Of a stretch of DNA of 64,000 nucleotides, positions 8,196-15,690 are shown piece by piece. The position numbers were made by a program, and so were the translations under genes. Below the pieces are notes generated by a model. That model searched no databases. It saw nothing but the letters and a program-made list of their open reading frames with translations, and had not been told where the DNA came from. Every line of letters begins with the position of its first letter. Position 1 is the stretch's first letter. Source of the stretch: Rubellimicrobium sp. CFH 75288 (lineage in GTDB: Bacteria; Pseudomonadota; Alphaproteobacteria; Rhodobacterales; Rhodobacteraceae). The stretch is from positions 1 through 64,000 of the forward strand of contig NZ_WYDP01000007.1 in NCBI RefSeq assembly GCF_009904055.1. The letters run 5' to 3'.

Positions 8196-9676
8196 GGCGG
8201 AACGGCGTTGCCGACCTGGACGTATTGCTCGGTCCGGTTGCCGAGGAACAGGTAGTCATCCGGAAAGGTCTGCAGGCGCGCCGCCTCGCGCACGGTGAGG
8301 CTGCGGCACTGCATGGGATCGGGATGGATGAAATAGTGCCCGTCCTTGGAGATGTGGCTCGTCACTGTCGTGGACGGCTCACGGGCCAGCTGGACACGGA
8401 AACGGTCATTGAAGACGCCGCTGTGCCAGTTGCGGTGGTCCGGGGTCAGGGCAAGCGGGAAATCTGCGGCCTTGGGACTGTATCCGCGTACCTTGCCGAA
8501 GACCGAGGCGAACAGATAGCGCCGCAGATCCTCGGCCATGTGCGCGCGTGTCTCATGCTGGGCAAGGCCACGCAGCGCAGGGCGTTCGAGCCAGGCAAGA
8601 AGCTCGTCGTTGGAGGTGCCGTAGCCCTCTGGACGCCGTGACGACAGGCGCGGCGGGAGCGGTCGCCTCTTCAGGGTCCCCCCCACATCGGAAAACACCT
8701 CGCGCAGCGGCCCTTCCGCGCCGCGGTAAATCTCGGCCAGCAAGCGGGCAGCCTCGATGACGTGGTGTCGCCAGGATTCCGCGTCATCCCTTCCGCGGCT
8801 CACGCCGCTGCGCAATTCCGGCATCATGCCGATGGCATCGGCGACCGTCCGTGTCACCCCGGAAACCTGTACACTCGTCCCGGTGGCCCTGCCTGCGAGG
8901 TCTGAGCGGAGGCCCACGATGATCACGCGGTGACGACGCTGCGGGACGCCGAACTCTTCGGCGCGGACGATGAAATCGGAAGGCTGCGCCGCTTCCTCCA
9001 GACGCGCCACGCCATCGATCACCCGGATTGCCCGCAACTCGTAGCGATGATCTTGTCCGGTGCCGAGCGAGGCAAGGTCCTCCATCAGCATCTCGAAGAC
9101 GAGACGACTCTCCACCGTCGAGGACAGCATGCCCTTGACGTTCTCCATGACGAAGGCCGCGGGGCGCAGGCGGTCCAGCACCCCGATGTACTCGCGGAAG
9201 AGGTAATGCCGCTTGTCCTCCTCGGGAACGTATCCGACCTTCCCCTTCGCCCGAGCGCGCCCGACAAGCGAGTAGGCCTGGCAGGGCGGGCCGCCGATCA
9301 GGATGGTATCGTCGAACTCCCGGCGCAGCGCGCGGATGGCATGGTCGACGGCGGCCGCAGCAGCCCCGGTCCCGAGCTCGAGGCACTGCGCCTCGGCCGT
9401 CGCATGCTGCCACGCCGCCGCATCCACCTCGCTCCAGTCGGGCTGCGGGATCAGCCCGGCGTGGAAGTCGATGAAGGCCTTTGGCATCACTTCGTGACGC
9501 GCCTGATACGCCCGCAGGAAGGCGCGCAAGGTCAGTGTGCGATGCGCCGAGGCCTCCTTCTCGACCGAGATGCCGATCCGGAACGGCGCGTGGCCGCCGA
9601 CATCGAGGGACGCAAATCCCTCGCCCAACCCGCCCGGACCTGCAAAAAGATCGACGATGCCGAAAGTGGCTGGCAA
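8039..9676 (-). CDS. dcm: DNA (cytosine-5) methyltransferase
   Basis: A C5-cytosine methyltransferase of about 545 residues with the family's motifs in order: I (VDLFAGPGGLGEGF), IV with the catalytic Cys (GGPPCQAYSLVGRAR), VI (FVMENVKGM), VIII (QRRHRVIIVG), and IX-X near the C-terminus (RSLTVREAARLQTFPDD, then GNAVPPYLARQI). It should protect self DNA from the neighbouring nuclease; the target sequence cannot be read from the gene. I use a TTG start at 9676, preceded by GAGAGG, because motif I then lies ten residues in, as is usual. An ATG at 9808 would add a 44-residue non-conserved leader overlapping the vsr promoter. The gene converges on the nuclease operon and overlaps its last gene by 157 bases. 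Confidence 0.93.
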   Translation of the reverse strand: MPATFGIVDLFAGPGGLGEGFASLDVGGHAPFRIGISVEKEASAHRTLTLRAFLRAYQARHEVMPKAFIDFHAGLIPQPDWSEVDAAAWQHATAEAQCLELGTGAAAAAVDHAIRALRREFDDTILIGGPPCQAYSLVGRARAKGKVGYVPEEDKRHYLFREYIGVLDRLRPAAFVMENVKGMLSSTVESRLVFEMLMEDLASLGTGQDHRYELRAIRVIDGVARLEEAAQPSDFIVRAEEFGVPQRRHRVIIVGLRSDLAGRATGTSVQVSGVTRTVADAIGMMPELRSGVSRGRDDAESWRHHVIEAARLLAEIYRGAEGPLREVFSDVGGTLKRRPLPPRLSSRRPEGYGTSNDELLAWLERPALRGLAQHETRAHMAEDLRRYLFASVFGKVRGYSPKAADFPLALTPDHRNWHSGVFNDRFRVQLAREPSTTVTSHISKDGHYFIHPDPMQCRSLTVREAARLQTFPDDYLFLGNRTEQYVQVGNAVPPYLARQIAQLLLRGLSGPLSEEAVEARSADNTARSPAMSSPSTPASESLPSR

Positions 9677-9743
9677 ATCAGGGGCCTCTCGAATTCGGAT
9701 TACAGGCTGTATACCAGGTCCGGACGCAGAGGCCAGGAGGCAA

Positions 9744-10241
9744 ATGGCGGATATCGTCGACAAGGAGACCCGCTCGAGGATGATGTCCGGTATCCGGGGC
9801 AAGCACACGAAGCCCGAAATGGTGCTGAGGCGTGCGCTGCATGCGCGCGGCTTTCGCTATAGGCTGCACGGCAAGGGCATCCCCGGGCGGCCCGATCTGA
9901 TCCTCGCGAAGCACCAGGCCGTCATCTTCGTGCATGGCTGCTTCTGGCACCGCCACGAAGGCTGCCGCTATGCGACCACGCCCACGACCCGCCCGGATTT
10001 CTGGGCAGAGAAGTTCGCCGCGAACGTCCGACGGGATCGTGCCACGCTCGAAACGCTTGCGACACTCGGATGGCGCGTTGCGACGGTATGGGAATGTGCC
10101 CTGCGCAAGCCGGACCAGGTCTCGGCGACATGCGATGCACTTGTCTCGTGGCTGGCCGCTGGCGAACCGGACATCGAGATCGGCGAAGGCGACCTTGCCG
10201 CACGCGATGACGGCAGGGGCGTCGCAAGGTTCCGCGCATGA
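9744..10241 (+). CDS. vsr: Vsr-type very-short-patch repair endonuclease
   Basis: A 165-residue homologue of the E. coli Vsr mismatch endonuclease, close to its usual length. Recognisable parts are the N-terminal RSRMMSGIRGKHTKPE, the GRPDLIL segment with the catalytic Asp, the FVHGCFWHRH-EGC zinc/catalytic region, a following FWAEKFAANVRRD helix, and GWRVATVWECALR. Vsr nicks beside T:G mismatches created when 5-methylcytosine deaminates, so it pairs logically with the methylase encoded divergently 67 bases away. The ATG at 9744 is chosen because AGGAGG lies at 9735-9740 and the conserved domain begins right after it. It is the last gene of the island before the tRNA. Confidence 0.93.
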   Translation: MADIVDKETRSRMMSGIRGKHTKPEMVLRRALHARGFRYRLHGKGIPGRPDLILAKHQAVIFVHGCFWHRHEGCRYATTPTTRPDFWAEKFAANVRRDRATLETLATLGWRVATVWECALRKPDQVSATCDALVSWLAAGEPDIEIGEGDLAARDDGRGVARFRA

Positions 10242-10486
10242 TTTCCGGAATACCTCGCCAAACCGGCGAAGGTTCGATCTCCGTTCCATCTTGACCCGCG
10301 GCCCCTGTCGTCGGAGTCAACAGCTTCGCGCCGCTTGCAGCTTCATGATTTCAATGGCTTGCAAGCGCTGCACCGCCTGCAGTCAAGTCAACAGGTGCAG
10401 AGAATTCGGAGCCGGAGAGAACGATTTCGGGCCTTCCGGGCGCGGAGCGGTTAACAGCGCGCCCCGCATAACCCTCGGAAACAACG

Positions 10487-10509
10487 GAAAAATCCGGCCG
10501 CAGCCGGAT
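10487..10509 (-). terminator. Rho-independent terminator of the tRNA-Ser gene
   Basis: Read on the minus strand, ATCCGGC and GCCGGAT form a seven-base stem with a TGCG loop followed directly by a run of Ts. It lies 27 bases past the tRNA 3' end. The rest of the gap from 10,242 to 10,535 holds nothing I can name. Confidence 0.8.
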
Positions 10510-10535
10510 CGGGAGAACGCATTCGCGGGAGCAAG

Positions 10536-10625
10536 TGGCGGAGAGGGTGGGATTCGAACCCACGGAGGGCTTGCACCCTCAACGGTTTTCGAGACCGCCC
10601 CGTTCGACCGCTCCGGCACCTCTCC
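10536..10625 (-). tRNA. tRNA-Ser (anticodon CGA)
   Basis: A class II tRNA of 90 bases including an encoded CCA. The acceptor arms are GGAGAGG and CCTCTCC with G as discriminator. The anticodon loop CTCGAAA reads CGA (serine, UCG codons). A long variable arm follows, then the T-loop TTCGAAT. The 3' end faces the defence island, the usual geometry at island borders. Confidence 0.96.
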
Positions 10626-10639
10626 GCGGCCACCGGCCC

Positions 10640-10668
10640 CCTGTAGTCGGGCGGAGAAGCAGGCGCAA
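10640..10668 (-). promoter_or_regulatory. Promoter of tRNA-Ser
   Basis: On the minus strand a -35 box TTGCGC (10663-10668) and a -10 box TACAGG (10640-10645) are separated by 17 bases. The mature tRNA begins 14 bases after the -10 box. The spacing and TTGCG-type -35 resemble the tRNA-Arg promoter at 50,621. Confidence 0.6.
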
Positions 10669-10825
10669 GCCCTTCGCGGAGCCGACCGGAGCGGGTGACA
10701 AGAGCGTGCGCAGCGGGGGGCCGCGCTTGCGCTGCGCGGGGGGTAGGCTATCTCGGCGCTGCGGGCATGCGGCCCGCAGGCCCGATGACCTCGGGTTCCG
10801 CCGGACCCCCAAACCGGAGCGTGCC

Positions 10826-11707
10826 ATGCCCCGCCTCGCCGCCGCCCTGCTGGTCCTCGCCCTGCCGCTCGCGCCGCCGCCGGTCCTGGCGCAAGGCGCC
10901 GGTGCCCCGCCCGAGCGCGCCGGGTCGCCATCCGCCCCCAGCCGGGAGGAGGCCGCAAGGCACCTGATGGAGGTGCTTCTGCTGCCCGAGATCCTCGAGG
11001 TCATGTCGCGCGAGGGTCGCAGCCACGGCGCCGACCTCGGCGCGCAGATCTTCGGCCCCAGCCCGCCGCCCGCGGCATGGACCGAAGGCGTGGCCCTGAT
11101 CCACGAGGCCGGGACGGCGCAACAGATCTTGGAGACGGAACTGGCGGCACGGATGGACCCTGCGACCGCGGCCCTCGCCTCTGCCTTCTTCGAGAGCGAG
11201 CCGGGCCGGAGCATCGCCGCGCTCGAACTCGCCGCGCGCGAGGACATGCTCGACGACGAGGTGGAGCAGGAGGCGCGCGAGGCCGCGGCCGTCGCGGTTG
11301 CGGCGGGCGATCCGCGGCTTGCGCTGCTGCGGCGCTACGTGGAGGCGACCGACCTCATCGAGGTCAACGTGGCCAGTGCCATGAACGCGAGCCTCGCCTA
11401 TTTCGGTGCGCTGCTCGACTCCGGCGCCCTGCGCCCCGAAACGGGCGAGGCGGAACTTCTGGGCGACCTCTGGTCGCGGGAGGCCGAGATCCGGGCCGAG
11501 ACGACGGAATGGATCTATGCCTTTCTCCTGCGCGCCTACGGACCCGCCTCCGACGCGGACATCGAGGCGCTGATCGCCTTCTCCGAATCGGAGCCGGGCC
11601 GCGCGCTGACACGGGCGCTGGGCGGAGCCTTCGACGCGCTCTTTTCCGAACAGTCGCGCCGCCTCGGCCTGCTGGCGGCGCGCTACATGGACACGCGCGA
11701 GATCTGA
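10826..11707 (+). CDS. DUF2059-domain exported protein
   Basis: A 293-residue protein that begins with a signal peptide (PRLAAALLVLALPLAPPPVLAQ), so it is probably periplasmic. The body is an all-helical Ala/Glu-rich chain of the DUF2059 type. The SEPGR motif occurs twice, near residue 122 (FFESEPGRSIAA) and residue 252 (FSESEPGRALTR), pointing to an internal duplication of the domain. The ATG at 10826 is chosen because it starts the signal peptide and has a CGGAG ribosome site upstream. An upstream extension would run through the tRNA. The function of DUF2059 proteins is unknown. It converges with the hsp20 gene, with only 12 bases between the stops. Confidence 0.85.
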   Translation: MPRLAAALLVLALPLAPPPVLAQGAGAPPERAGSPSAPSREEAARHLMEVLLLPEILEVMSREGRSHGADLGAQIFGPSPPPAAWTEGVALIHEAGTAQQILETELAARMDPATAALASAFFESEPGRSIAALELAAREDMLDDEVEQEAREAAAVAVAAGDPRLALLRRYVEATDLIEVNVASAMNASLAYFGALLDSGALRPETGEAELLGDLWSREAEIRAETTEWIYAFLLRAYGPASDADIEALIAFSESEPGRALTRALGGAFDALFSEQSRRLGLLAARYMDTREI

Positions 11708-11719
11708 CGGCGCCGGCCG

Positions 11720-12244
11720 TCAGCTGCCCGAAGCCTCGGCGCCGCCCGTCTGGCCCTGGTCGGATGGCGCGGACGAGCCCCCGCGCCGCAGCGCGATCCG
11801 CCGGCGGCCGCTGTCGGGCGCCTTGGGCAGCGTGACGGTCAGCACGCCGTTGTCGAACCGGGCCTCCACCTTGTCGGCATCGACGGGTCCGGGCAGGCGG
11901 ATGCTGCGCTGGAAGGTGCCGTAGGACCGCTCCACCAGGTGGTGGCGCTCGGATTCGTCGCGGCGCTCGAACTTCTTCTCGCCGCGGATGGTCAGGACGT
12001 CGTCCTGAAGGCTGACCTCCACATCATCGTCCGACACGCCCGGCAGCTCGGCACAGACCCGGATCTCGCGGTCGGTTTCCGACACGTCGAGGCACGCGTC
12101 GATCAGGCCGCCCTGACCCGGCCCGCCGGACGGGCCGCCCAGCACCTCGTCGAACAGGCGGTTCATCTCGCGATGGAGCGAGGACAGCGGCTCCAGACTG
12201 CCGAACATCCCGCCGCGATAGGGAGAAAGCGGATTGCGCGCCAT
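11720..12244 (-). CDS. Small heat-shock protein (Hsp20/alpha-crystallin)
   Basis: A 174-residue small heat-shock chaperone. The alpha-crystallin domain spans roughly residues 48-145: it begins at CLDVSETDREIRVCAELPGVSDDDVEV, continues with LTIRGEKK and ends with the hallmark GVLTVTLPK. The N-terminal region (PLSPYRGGMFGSLEPLSSLHREMNRLFDEV) is typical of the bacterial class A/Hsp18 group. It should bind unfolding proteins as an ATP-independent oligomer in the cytosol. The ATG at 12244 has AAGGAG seven bases upstream. No clear sigma-32 promoter was found in the 97-base gap behind it. Confidence 0.93.
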   Translation of the reverse strand: MARNPLSPYRGGMFGSLEPLSSLHREMNRLFDEVLGGPSGGPGQGGLIDACLDVSETDREIRVCAELPGVSDDDVEVSLQDDVLTIRGEKKFERRDESERHHLVERSYGTFQRSIRLPGPVDADKVEARFDNGVLTVTLPKAPDSGRRRIALRRGGSSAPSDQGQTGGAEASGS

Positions 12245-12341
12245 GATGATGCTCCTTGGGAACACGTCCTCGCCGGCGCGGAGCCAGGTCCGGCTTCTCC
12301 GCCCCGGCGCGGATCAACGCGCAGGCGGCGCCTCCGGTTTC

Positions 12342-12647
12342 CTACCGGCCGTAGAGCATCAGCGCCGCCACCAGGGCCGCGGCATTGCCGCCCCGCAGAG
12401 CGATGTCGCCCTGCAACTGCCGTGTGCGCGCCTCGCGGTCGCCGGGGGGGACGCCCGCCGTATCCATCGCCCGGGTGAGCGCGGGACCCCCGCCGGCCTC
12501 GATCTCGGCCAGGATCTGGGGAAAGGCCGACTTGACCGCCATCTCCGTCGCACCGCGCCGCTGCGCCTGCGCCGGATCGACCAGGGCGGGCAGGTTCAGC
12601 GAGGAACCGCAACCGGCCAGAAGCAGCAGAAGCAGGACAGGACGCAT
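12342..12647 (-). CDS. Small lipoprotein (unknown function)
   Basis: A 101-residue protein with a lipoprotein signal peptide. The hydrophobic run RPVLLLLL ends in the lipobox LAGC, so Cys13 should be lipidated. The remaining chain is short and helical, with no domain I recognise. It is divergent from the rplU promoter and lies upstream of hsp20 on the same strand. A much longer open frame on this strand reaching back to 14,393 is only the shadow of rplU, rpmA and the GNAT gene. The start is fixed by the signal peptide. Confidence 0.72.
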   Translation of the reverse strand: MRPVLLLLLLAGCGSSLNLPALVDPAQAQRRGATEMAVKSAFPQILAEIEAGGGPALTRAMDTAGVPPGDREARTRQLQGDIALRGGNAAALVAALMLYGR

Positions 12648-12666
12648 CGCGGACTCCCGGATCGGG

Positions 12667-12695
12667 TTGACTTCGCGGGCACTTGGACCCATAAG
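12667..12695 (+). promoter_or_regulatory. Promoter of rplU-rpmA
   Basis: A -35 box TTGACT (12667-12672) and a -10 box CATAAG (12690-12695) are 17 bases apart. Transcripts would start near 12,702, leaving a leader of about 160 bases before rplU. Confidence 0.7.
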
Positions 12696-12766
12696 CCGCG
12701 TCCTCGGCAAGCGGATTCGCAGGCCGGGCCGGGCGTGGGCGGGTCTGCGCGCGGGATGGACCGACG

Positions 12767-12804
12767 CCCTTCGGGGCGCGCTGCCCGAAGGCGGAGCCGA
12801 AGGG
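12767..12804 (+). promoter_or_regulatory. Mutually exclusive hairpins in the rplU leader
   Basis: The sequence CCCTTCGGGG at 12767-12776 can pair in two ways. CCTTCGGG (12768-12775) pairs with CCCGAAGG at 12784-12791 over an eight-base loop. CCCTTCGG (12767-12774) pairs with CCGAAGGG at 12797-12804. Both are perfect eight-base stems sharing the same left arm. This is the layout of an RNA switch, possibly for L21 feedback control. The pairing is read directly; the regulatory role is inference. Confidence 0.4.
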
Positions 12805-12860
12805 TTCCCGGACGCCCGGACACGGGGGCCGCAGGGCGCGACAGAGCGAAAGGACGACCG

Positions 12861-13376
12861 ATGTTCGCGGTTCTCAAGACCGGCGGCAAGCAGTACAGGG
12901 TTCAGCCGGGTCAGGTGCTGCGGGTGGAAAAGCTCGCCGCCGAGCCGGGCGAGACCATCCAGTTCAACGAGGTGCTGATGGTGGGCGATTCCATCGGCAC
13001 CCCCGTCGTGGCCGGCGCTGCCGTTCAGGCCGAGGTGATCGACCAGATCAAGGGCGAAAAGGTCATCCACTTCGTCCGCCGCCGCCGCAAGCATTCCAGC
13101 AAGCGCACCAAGGGCCATCGCCAGCAGCTCACGCTGGTGCGGATCACCGAGATCCTGCCCTCGGGCGCCGAGGGGACCGGCGTCAAGGCGGCTGTCGGGG
13201 CGGGGACCCGCGCGCCCGCTGCCGACGCTCCGGCCGCTCCGGCCGCCGTGCCCCGCCGGGGCCGCGGCGTGGCCGCTGCCGTGGGGGCTGTCGCCGCAGC
13301 GGCGGCCGTGGCCGCGGTCGCGGCCGTTGCTACCACCCGGTCGGGCGCCGAGGACGGCGACGCGGCCCAAGCCTGA
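12861..13376 (+). CDS. rplU: Ribosomal protein bL21 with long Ala-rich tail
   Basis: Large-subunit protein bL21. The first 100 residues are the complete conserved domain, from FAVLKTGGKQYRVQPG to GHRQQLTLVRITEIL, which normally ends the protein at about 103 residues. Here a tail of about 70 residues follows (101-171): an Ala/Pro stretch, a basic PRRGRG knot, a hydrophobic Ala/Val run (about 137-157) and an acidic end. Extended L21 proteins occur in Rhodobacterales, so this is not a frameshift. The start is the ATG after a GAAAGGACGACC ribosome site. It is co-transcribed with rpmA 13 bases downstream from the promoter at 12,667. Confidence 0.96.
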   Translation: MFAVLKTGGKQYRVQPGQVLRVEKLAAEPGETIQFNEVLMVGDSIGTPVVAGAAVQAEVIDQIKGEKVIHFVRRRRKHSSKRTKGHRQQLTLVRITEILPSGAEGTGVKAAVGAGTRAPAADAPAAPAAVPRRGRGVAAAVGAVAAAAAVAAVAAVATTRSGAEDGDAAQA

Positions 13377-13389
13377 GGAGTAGGGTTTC

Positions 13390-13659
13390 ATGGCACACAA
13401 GAAGGCCGGCGGCTCGTCCCGCAACGGGCGCGACAGCGCCGGACGCCGCCTCGGGGTCAAGAAGTTCGGGGGCGAGATCGTGATCCCCGGCAACATCATC
13501 GTTCGCCAGCGCGGCACCCGCGTCTGGCCCGGCGACGGCGTGCGCATGGGCACGGACCACACGCTGTTCGCCGTGGCCGAAGGGCGCGTGCAGTTCCGCA
13601 AGGGTCTTAAGGGCCGCACCTTCGTGGCCGTCGTGCCGGACGCCCCCGCGGCCGAGTGA
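13390..13659 (+). CDS. rpmA: Ribosomal protein bL27
   Basis: An 89-residue bL27 of the large ribosomal subunit. The N-terminus [20 protein letters not shown] reaches the peptidyl-transferase centre and is fully conserved. The VKKFGGE and ARQRGT-like ([11 protein letters not shown]) segments follow. It has the direct Ala-His start after Met, without the cleaved leader seen in Firmicutes. It is the second gene of the rplU-rpmA unit, preceded by GAGGAG, and ends just before a strong terminator. Confidence 0.97.
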   Translation: MAHKKAGGSSRNGRDSAGRRLGVKKFGGEIVIPGNIIVRQRGTRVWPGDGVRMGTDHTLFAVAEGRVQFRKGLKGRTFVAVVPDAPAAE

Positions 13660-13678
13660 CGCCGGCACATCGCCGACT

Positions 13679-13720
13679 CGAAGGGGGCCGACCATCCGGC
13701 CCCCTTCGCTTTTGTGTTTT
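13679..13720 (+). terminator. Rho-independent terminator after rpmA
   Basis: CGAAGGGGGCCG (13679-13690) pairs perfectly with CGGCCCCCTTCG (13697-13708) around a six-base loop. It is followed by a T-rich stretch (CTTTTGTGTTTTT). It closes the ribosomal protein unit. Confidence 0.9.
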
Positions 13721-13838
13721 TCGCGTCACGGGGATGTGACGCGACCGGCCCGATCCTATATGCGTTTACGAAATCGAAATCCTGTGCCGCTACGCTGACC
13801 GCCAGGCCCCGCCCGGCCGCGTTCCTGGAACCGTTGTC

Positions 13839-14399
13839 ATGCTCGAATCCACCGCCAAGCCCGTCGCTCCCCCCTCGGCCCAGCCCATCATCGCGGCCGA
13901 ACGCTTCGTGCTGCGGCCCCTGCGGCGGTCCGATGCCGGTCTGATCGCGCATTATGCCGGCGATCCGCGCGTGGCGCGCAACACCCGCTCGATCCCCCAT
14001 CCCTATCCGCCCGGCGCGGCCGAGGCGCTGGTGGCGCGCTCCGCCGCTCCCGACCGGGGAGAGGACATCTGGGCGCTCGACGGCTCCGCGTCCGGCGCGG
14101 GCGAGCTTCTGGGCCTTGTCTGCCTCAAGCGGATGGACCGCGCCCAGGCGGAGATCAGCTTCTGGATCGCGCCCGGCGTGTGGGGCACGGGCTTGGCCAC
14201 CGGCGCGATCGGCGCGCTCGTGGCGGCCAATCCCCAGCGCTGCGACGCCCTCTTCGCCGAGGTGATCCAGGACAATCCGGGGGCGGCGCGCGTGCTGACC
14301 AACAACGGCTTCGAATATCTCGGCGACGCCGAGACCTACTGCGTCGCTCGCGGACAGATCGTGCCCACCTGGACCTACGCGCTCCAGCTCCATCCCTGA
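13839..14399 (+). CDS. GNAT acetyltransferase, RimJ/RimL type
   Basis: A 186-residue GCN5-related N-acetyltransferase (Acetyltransf_3 group). It begins the domain with ERFVLRPLRRSDAGLIAHY and contains ISFWIAPGVWGTGLATGAIGAL, where the Q/R-x-x-G-x-A/G acetyl-CoA loop appears as WGTGLA. It ends with NNGFEYLGDAETYCVARG. It would transfer an acetyl group from acetyl-CoA to an amine; the substrate is unknown. A GNAT gene between rpmA and obgE is a common arrangement in Rhodobacterales. The start is the ATG after GTTGTC, about 120 bases past the rpmA terminator. A TATATG box at 13,757 could be its -10. Confidence 0.9.
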   Translation: MLESTAKPVAPPSAQPIIAAERFVLRPLRRSDAGLIAHYAGDPRVARNTRSIPHPYPPGAAEALVARSAAPDRGEDIWALDGSASGAGELLGLVCLKRMDRAQAEISFWIAPGVWGTGLATGAIGALVAANPQRCDALFAEVIQDNPGAARVLTNNGFEYLGDAETYCVARGQIVPTWTYALQLHP

Positions 14400-14652
14400 G
14401 GCGCGGCTCCCCCTTAACGGCCGCTAACCCTTTTTCCCTCGCTCCGGCAGAGGCTTGCCCGCGCCGCGCAACGCGCGGTGCCCCAAGGTTTCGTTAACCT
14501 GTTCCTGCGACAAGGGGGGCAGCCCGCGACACCTGCCCCGGAACGTTTCCCATGCCGCATCCCTGTTCTCGCCCCTGCCGATCTCCGGCCCCGGCATTGA
14601 GCCCCGACCGGCCTTCCGCTATGCCCTGCGCCCTGACGAGGTGGGCCCGGCC

Positions 14653-15690
14653 ATGAAGTTTCTCGATCTTGCACGCGTCCACATCCGCTCCGGCGCCGGG
14701 GGACATGGCTGCGTCTCCTTCCGGCGCGAGAAGTTCGTCGAGTTCGGCGGTCCCGACGGGGGCGATGGGGGCCGCGGCGGCGACGTGGTCGCCGTGGCGG
14801 TGGACGGCCTCAACACCCTGATCGACTTCCGCTACCAGCAGCACTTCTTCGCCCGCAACGGCCGCCCCGGCCAGGGCAGCCAGAAGACCGGCGCCCGTGG
14901 CGAGGACATCGTCCTGCGCGTCCCCGTGGGGACCGAGATCCTGGACGAGGATGGCGAGACCCTGGTCGCCGACCTGACCGAGGCGGGCCAGCGCGTCGTG
15001 CTGGCCGAAGGCGGCAATGGCGGCTGGGGCAATCTCCGCTTTGCCACCTCCACCAACCGCGCCCCCCGCCGGGCCAATCCCGGCCAGCCGGGGGTGGAAC
15101 GCACGCTCTGGCTGCGGCTCAAGCTGATCGCCGATGCGGGGCTTCTCGGCCTGCCGAACGCGGGCAAGTCCACCTTTCTCGCCGCCACGTCGAACGCCCG
15201 CCCCAAGATCGCCGATTATCCCTTCACGACACTCGTTCCCAATCTCGGCGTGGTCGCCGTGGACGGGGCCGAGATGGTCGTGGCCGACATCCCCGGCCTG
15301 ATCGAGGGGGCAAGCGAGGGCAGGGGCCTCGGCGACCGCTTCCTCGGCCATGTGGAGCGGTGCGGGGCGCTGCTGCACCTCGTGGACGGCACCGCGGCGG
15401 ATGTGGTTCACGACCACGCCGTGATCCTGCGCGAGCTCGAACTCTACGGGGGCGACCTCGCGGCCAAGCCGCGCGTCACCGTTCTCAACAAGGTCGATGC
15501 GCTCTCCGGGGAGGACCGCGCGACCCGCCGGGCGGCGCTCGAACGCGCGACCGGCGGGCCCGTCCTGCTCATGTCCGGCGCCACGGGCGAGGGCGTGACC
15601 GAGGTGTTGCGCGCCCTGCGCGAACGCGTGGAGGAGGGGCGGCGCGGCGCCGCTCCCTCCCGGTCGGAGGCCGAGCCGTGGCGTCCGTGA
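14653..15690 (+). CDS. obgE: GTPase ObgE/CgtA
   Basis: A 345-residue Obg GTPase that binds the large ribosomal subunit and acts in ribosome maturation and stress response. The glycine-rich Obg fold covers residues 1-158 ([20 protein letters not shown], then [10 protein letters not shown]). The G domain follows with G1 [10 protein letters not shown]2 at the [12 protein letters not shown] switch, G3 [10 protein letters not shown]4 NKVD and G5 MSG. No C-terminal TGS domain is present, which is normal in this group. The ATG at 14653 begins the conserved fold; longer in-frame extensions lack conservation. The stop overlaps the proB start by 13 bases. The gap from 14,400 to 14,652 holds a GTTAAC site but no clear promoter. 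Confidence 0.97.
   Translation: MKFLDLARVHIRSGAGGHGCVSFRREKFVEFGGPDGGDGGRGGDVVAVAVDGLNTLIDFRYQQHFFARNGRPGQGSQKTGARGEDIVLRVPVGTEILDEDGETLVADLTEAGQRVVLAEGGNGGWGNLRFATSTNRAPRRANPGQPGVERTLWLRLKLIADAGLLGLPNAGKSTFLAATSNARPKIADYPFTTLVPNLGVVAVDGAEMVVADIPGLIEGASEGRGLGDRFLGHVERCGALLHLVDGTAADVVHDHAVILRELELYGGDLAAKPRVTVLNKVDALSGEDRATRRAALERATGGPVLLMSGATGEGVTEVLRALRERVEEGRRGAAPSRSEAEPWRP

Noticed and set aside
9677-9808. ATG start for the methylase at 9808
   Set aside because: It would add 44 non-conserved residues and overlap the start of vsr; a TTG with a ribosome site lies ten residues before motif I.
12245-12341. Sigma-32 promoter for the small heat-shock gene
   Set aside because: No -10 box of the CCCATNT type at a proper distance from any CTTGAA-like box.
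12342-14393. Long minus-strand frame upstream of the lipoprotein
   Set aside because: Only its last 101 codons, which start with a signal peptide, make sense; the rest is antisense to rplU, rpmA and the GNAT gene.
14414-14430. Full CtrA site upstream of obgE
   Set aside because: TTAA-N7-TAAC is close to, but not, the TTAA-N7-TTAA pattern, and it lies far from the gene start.
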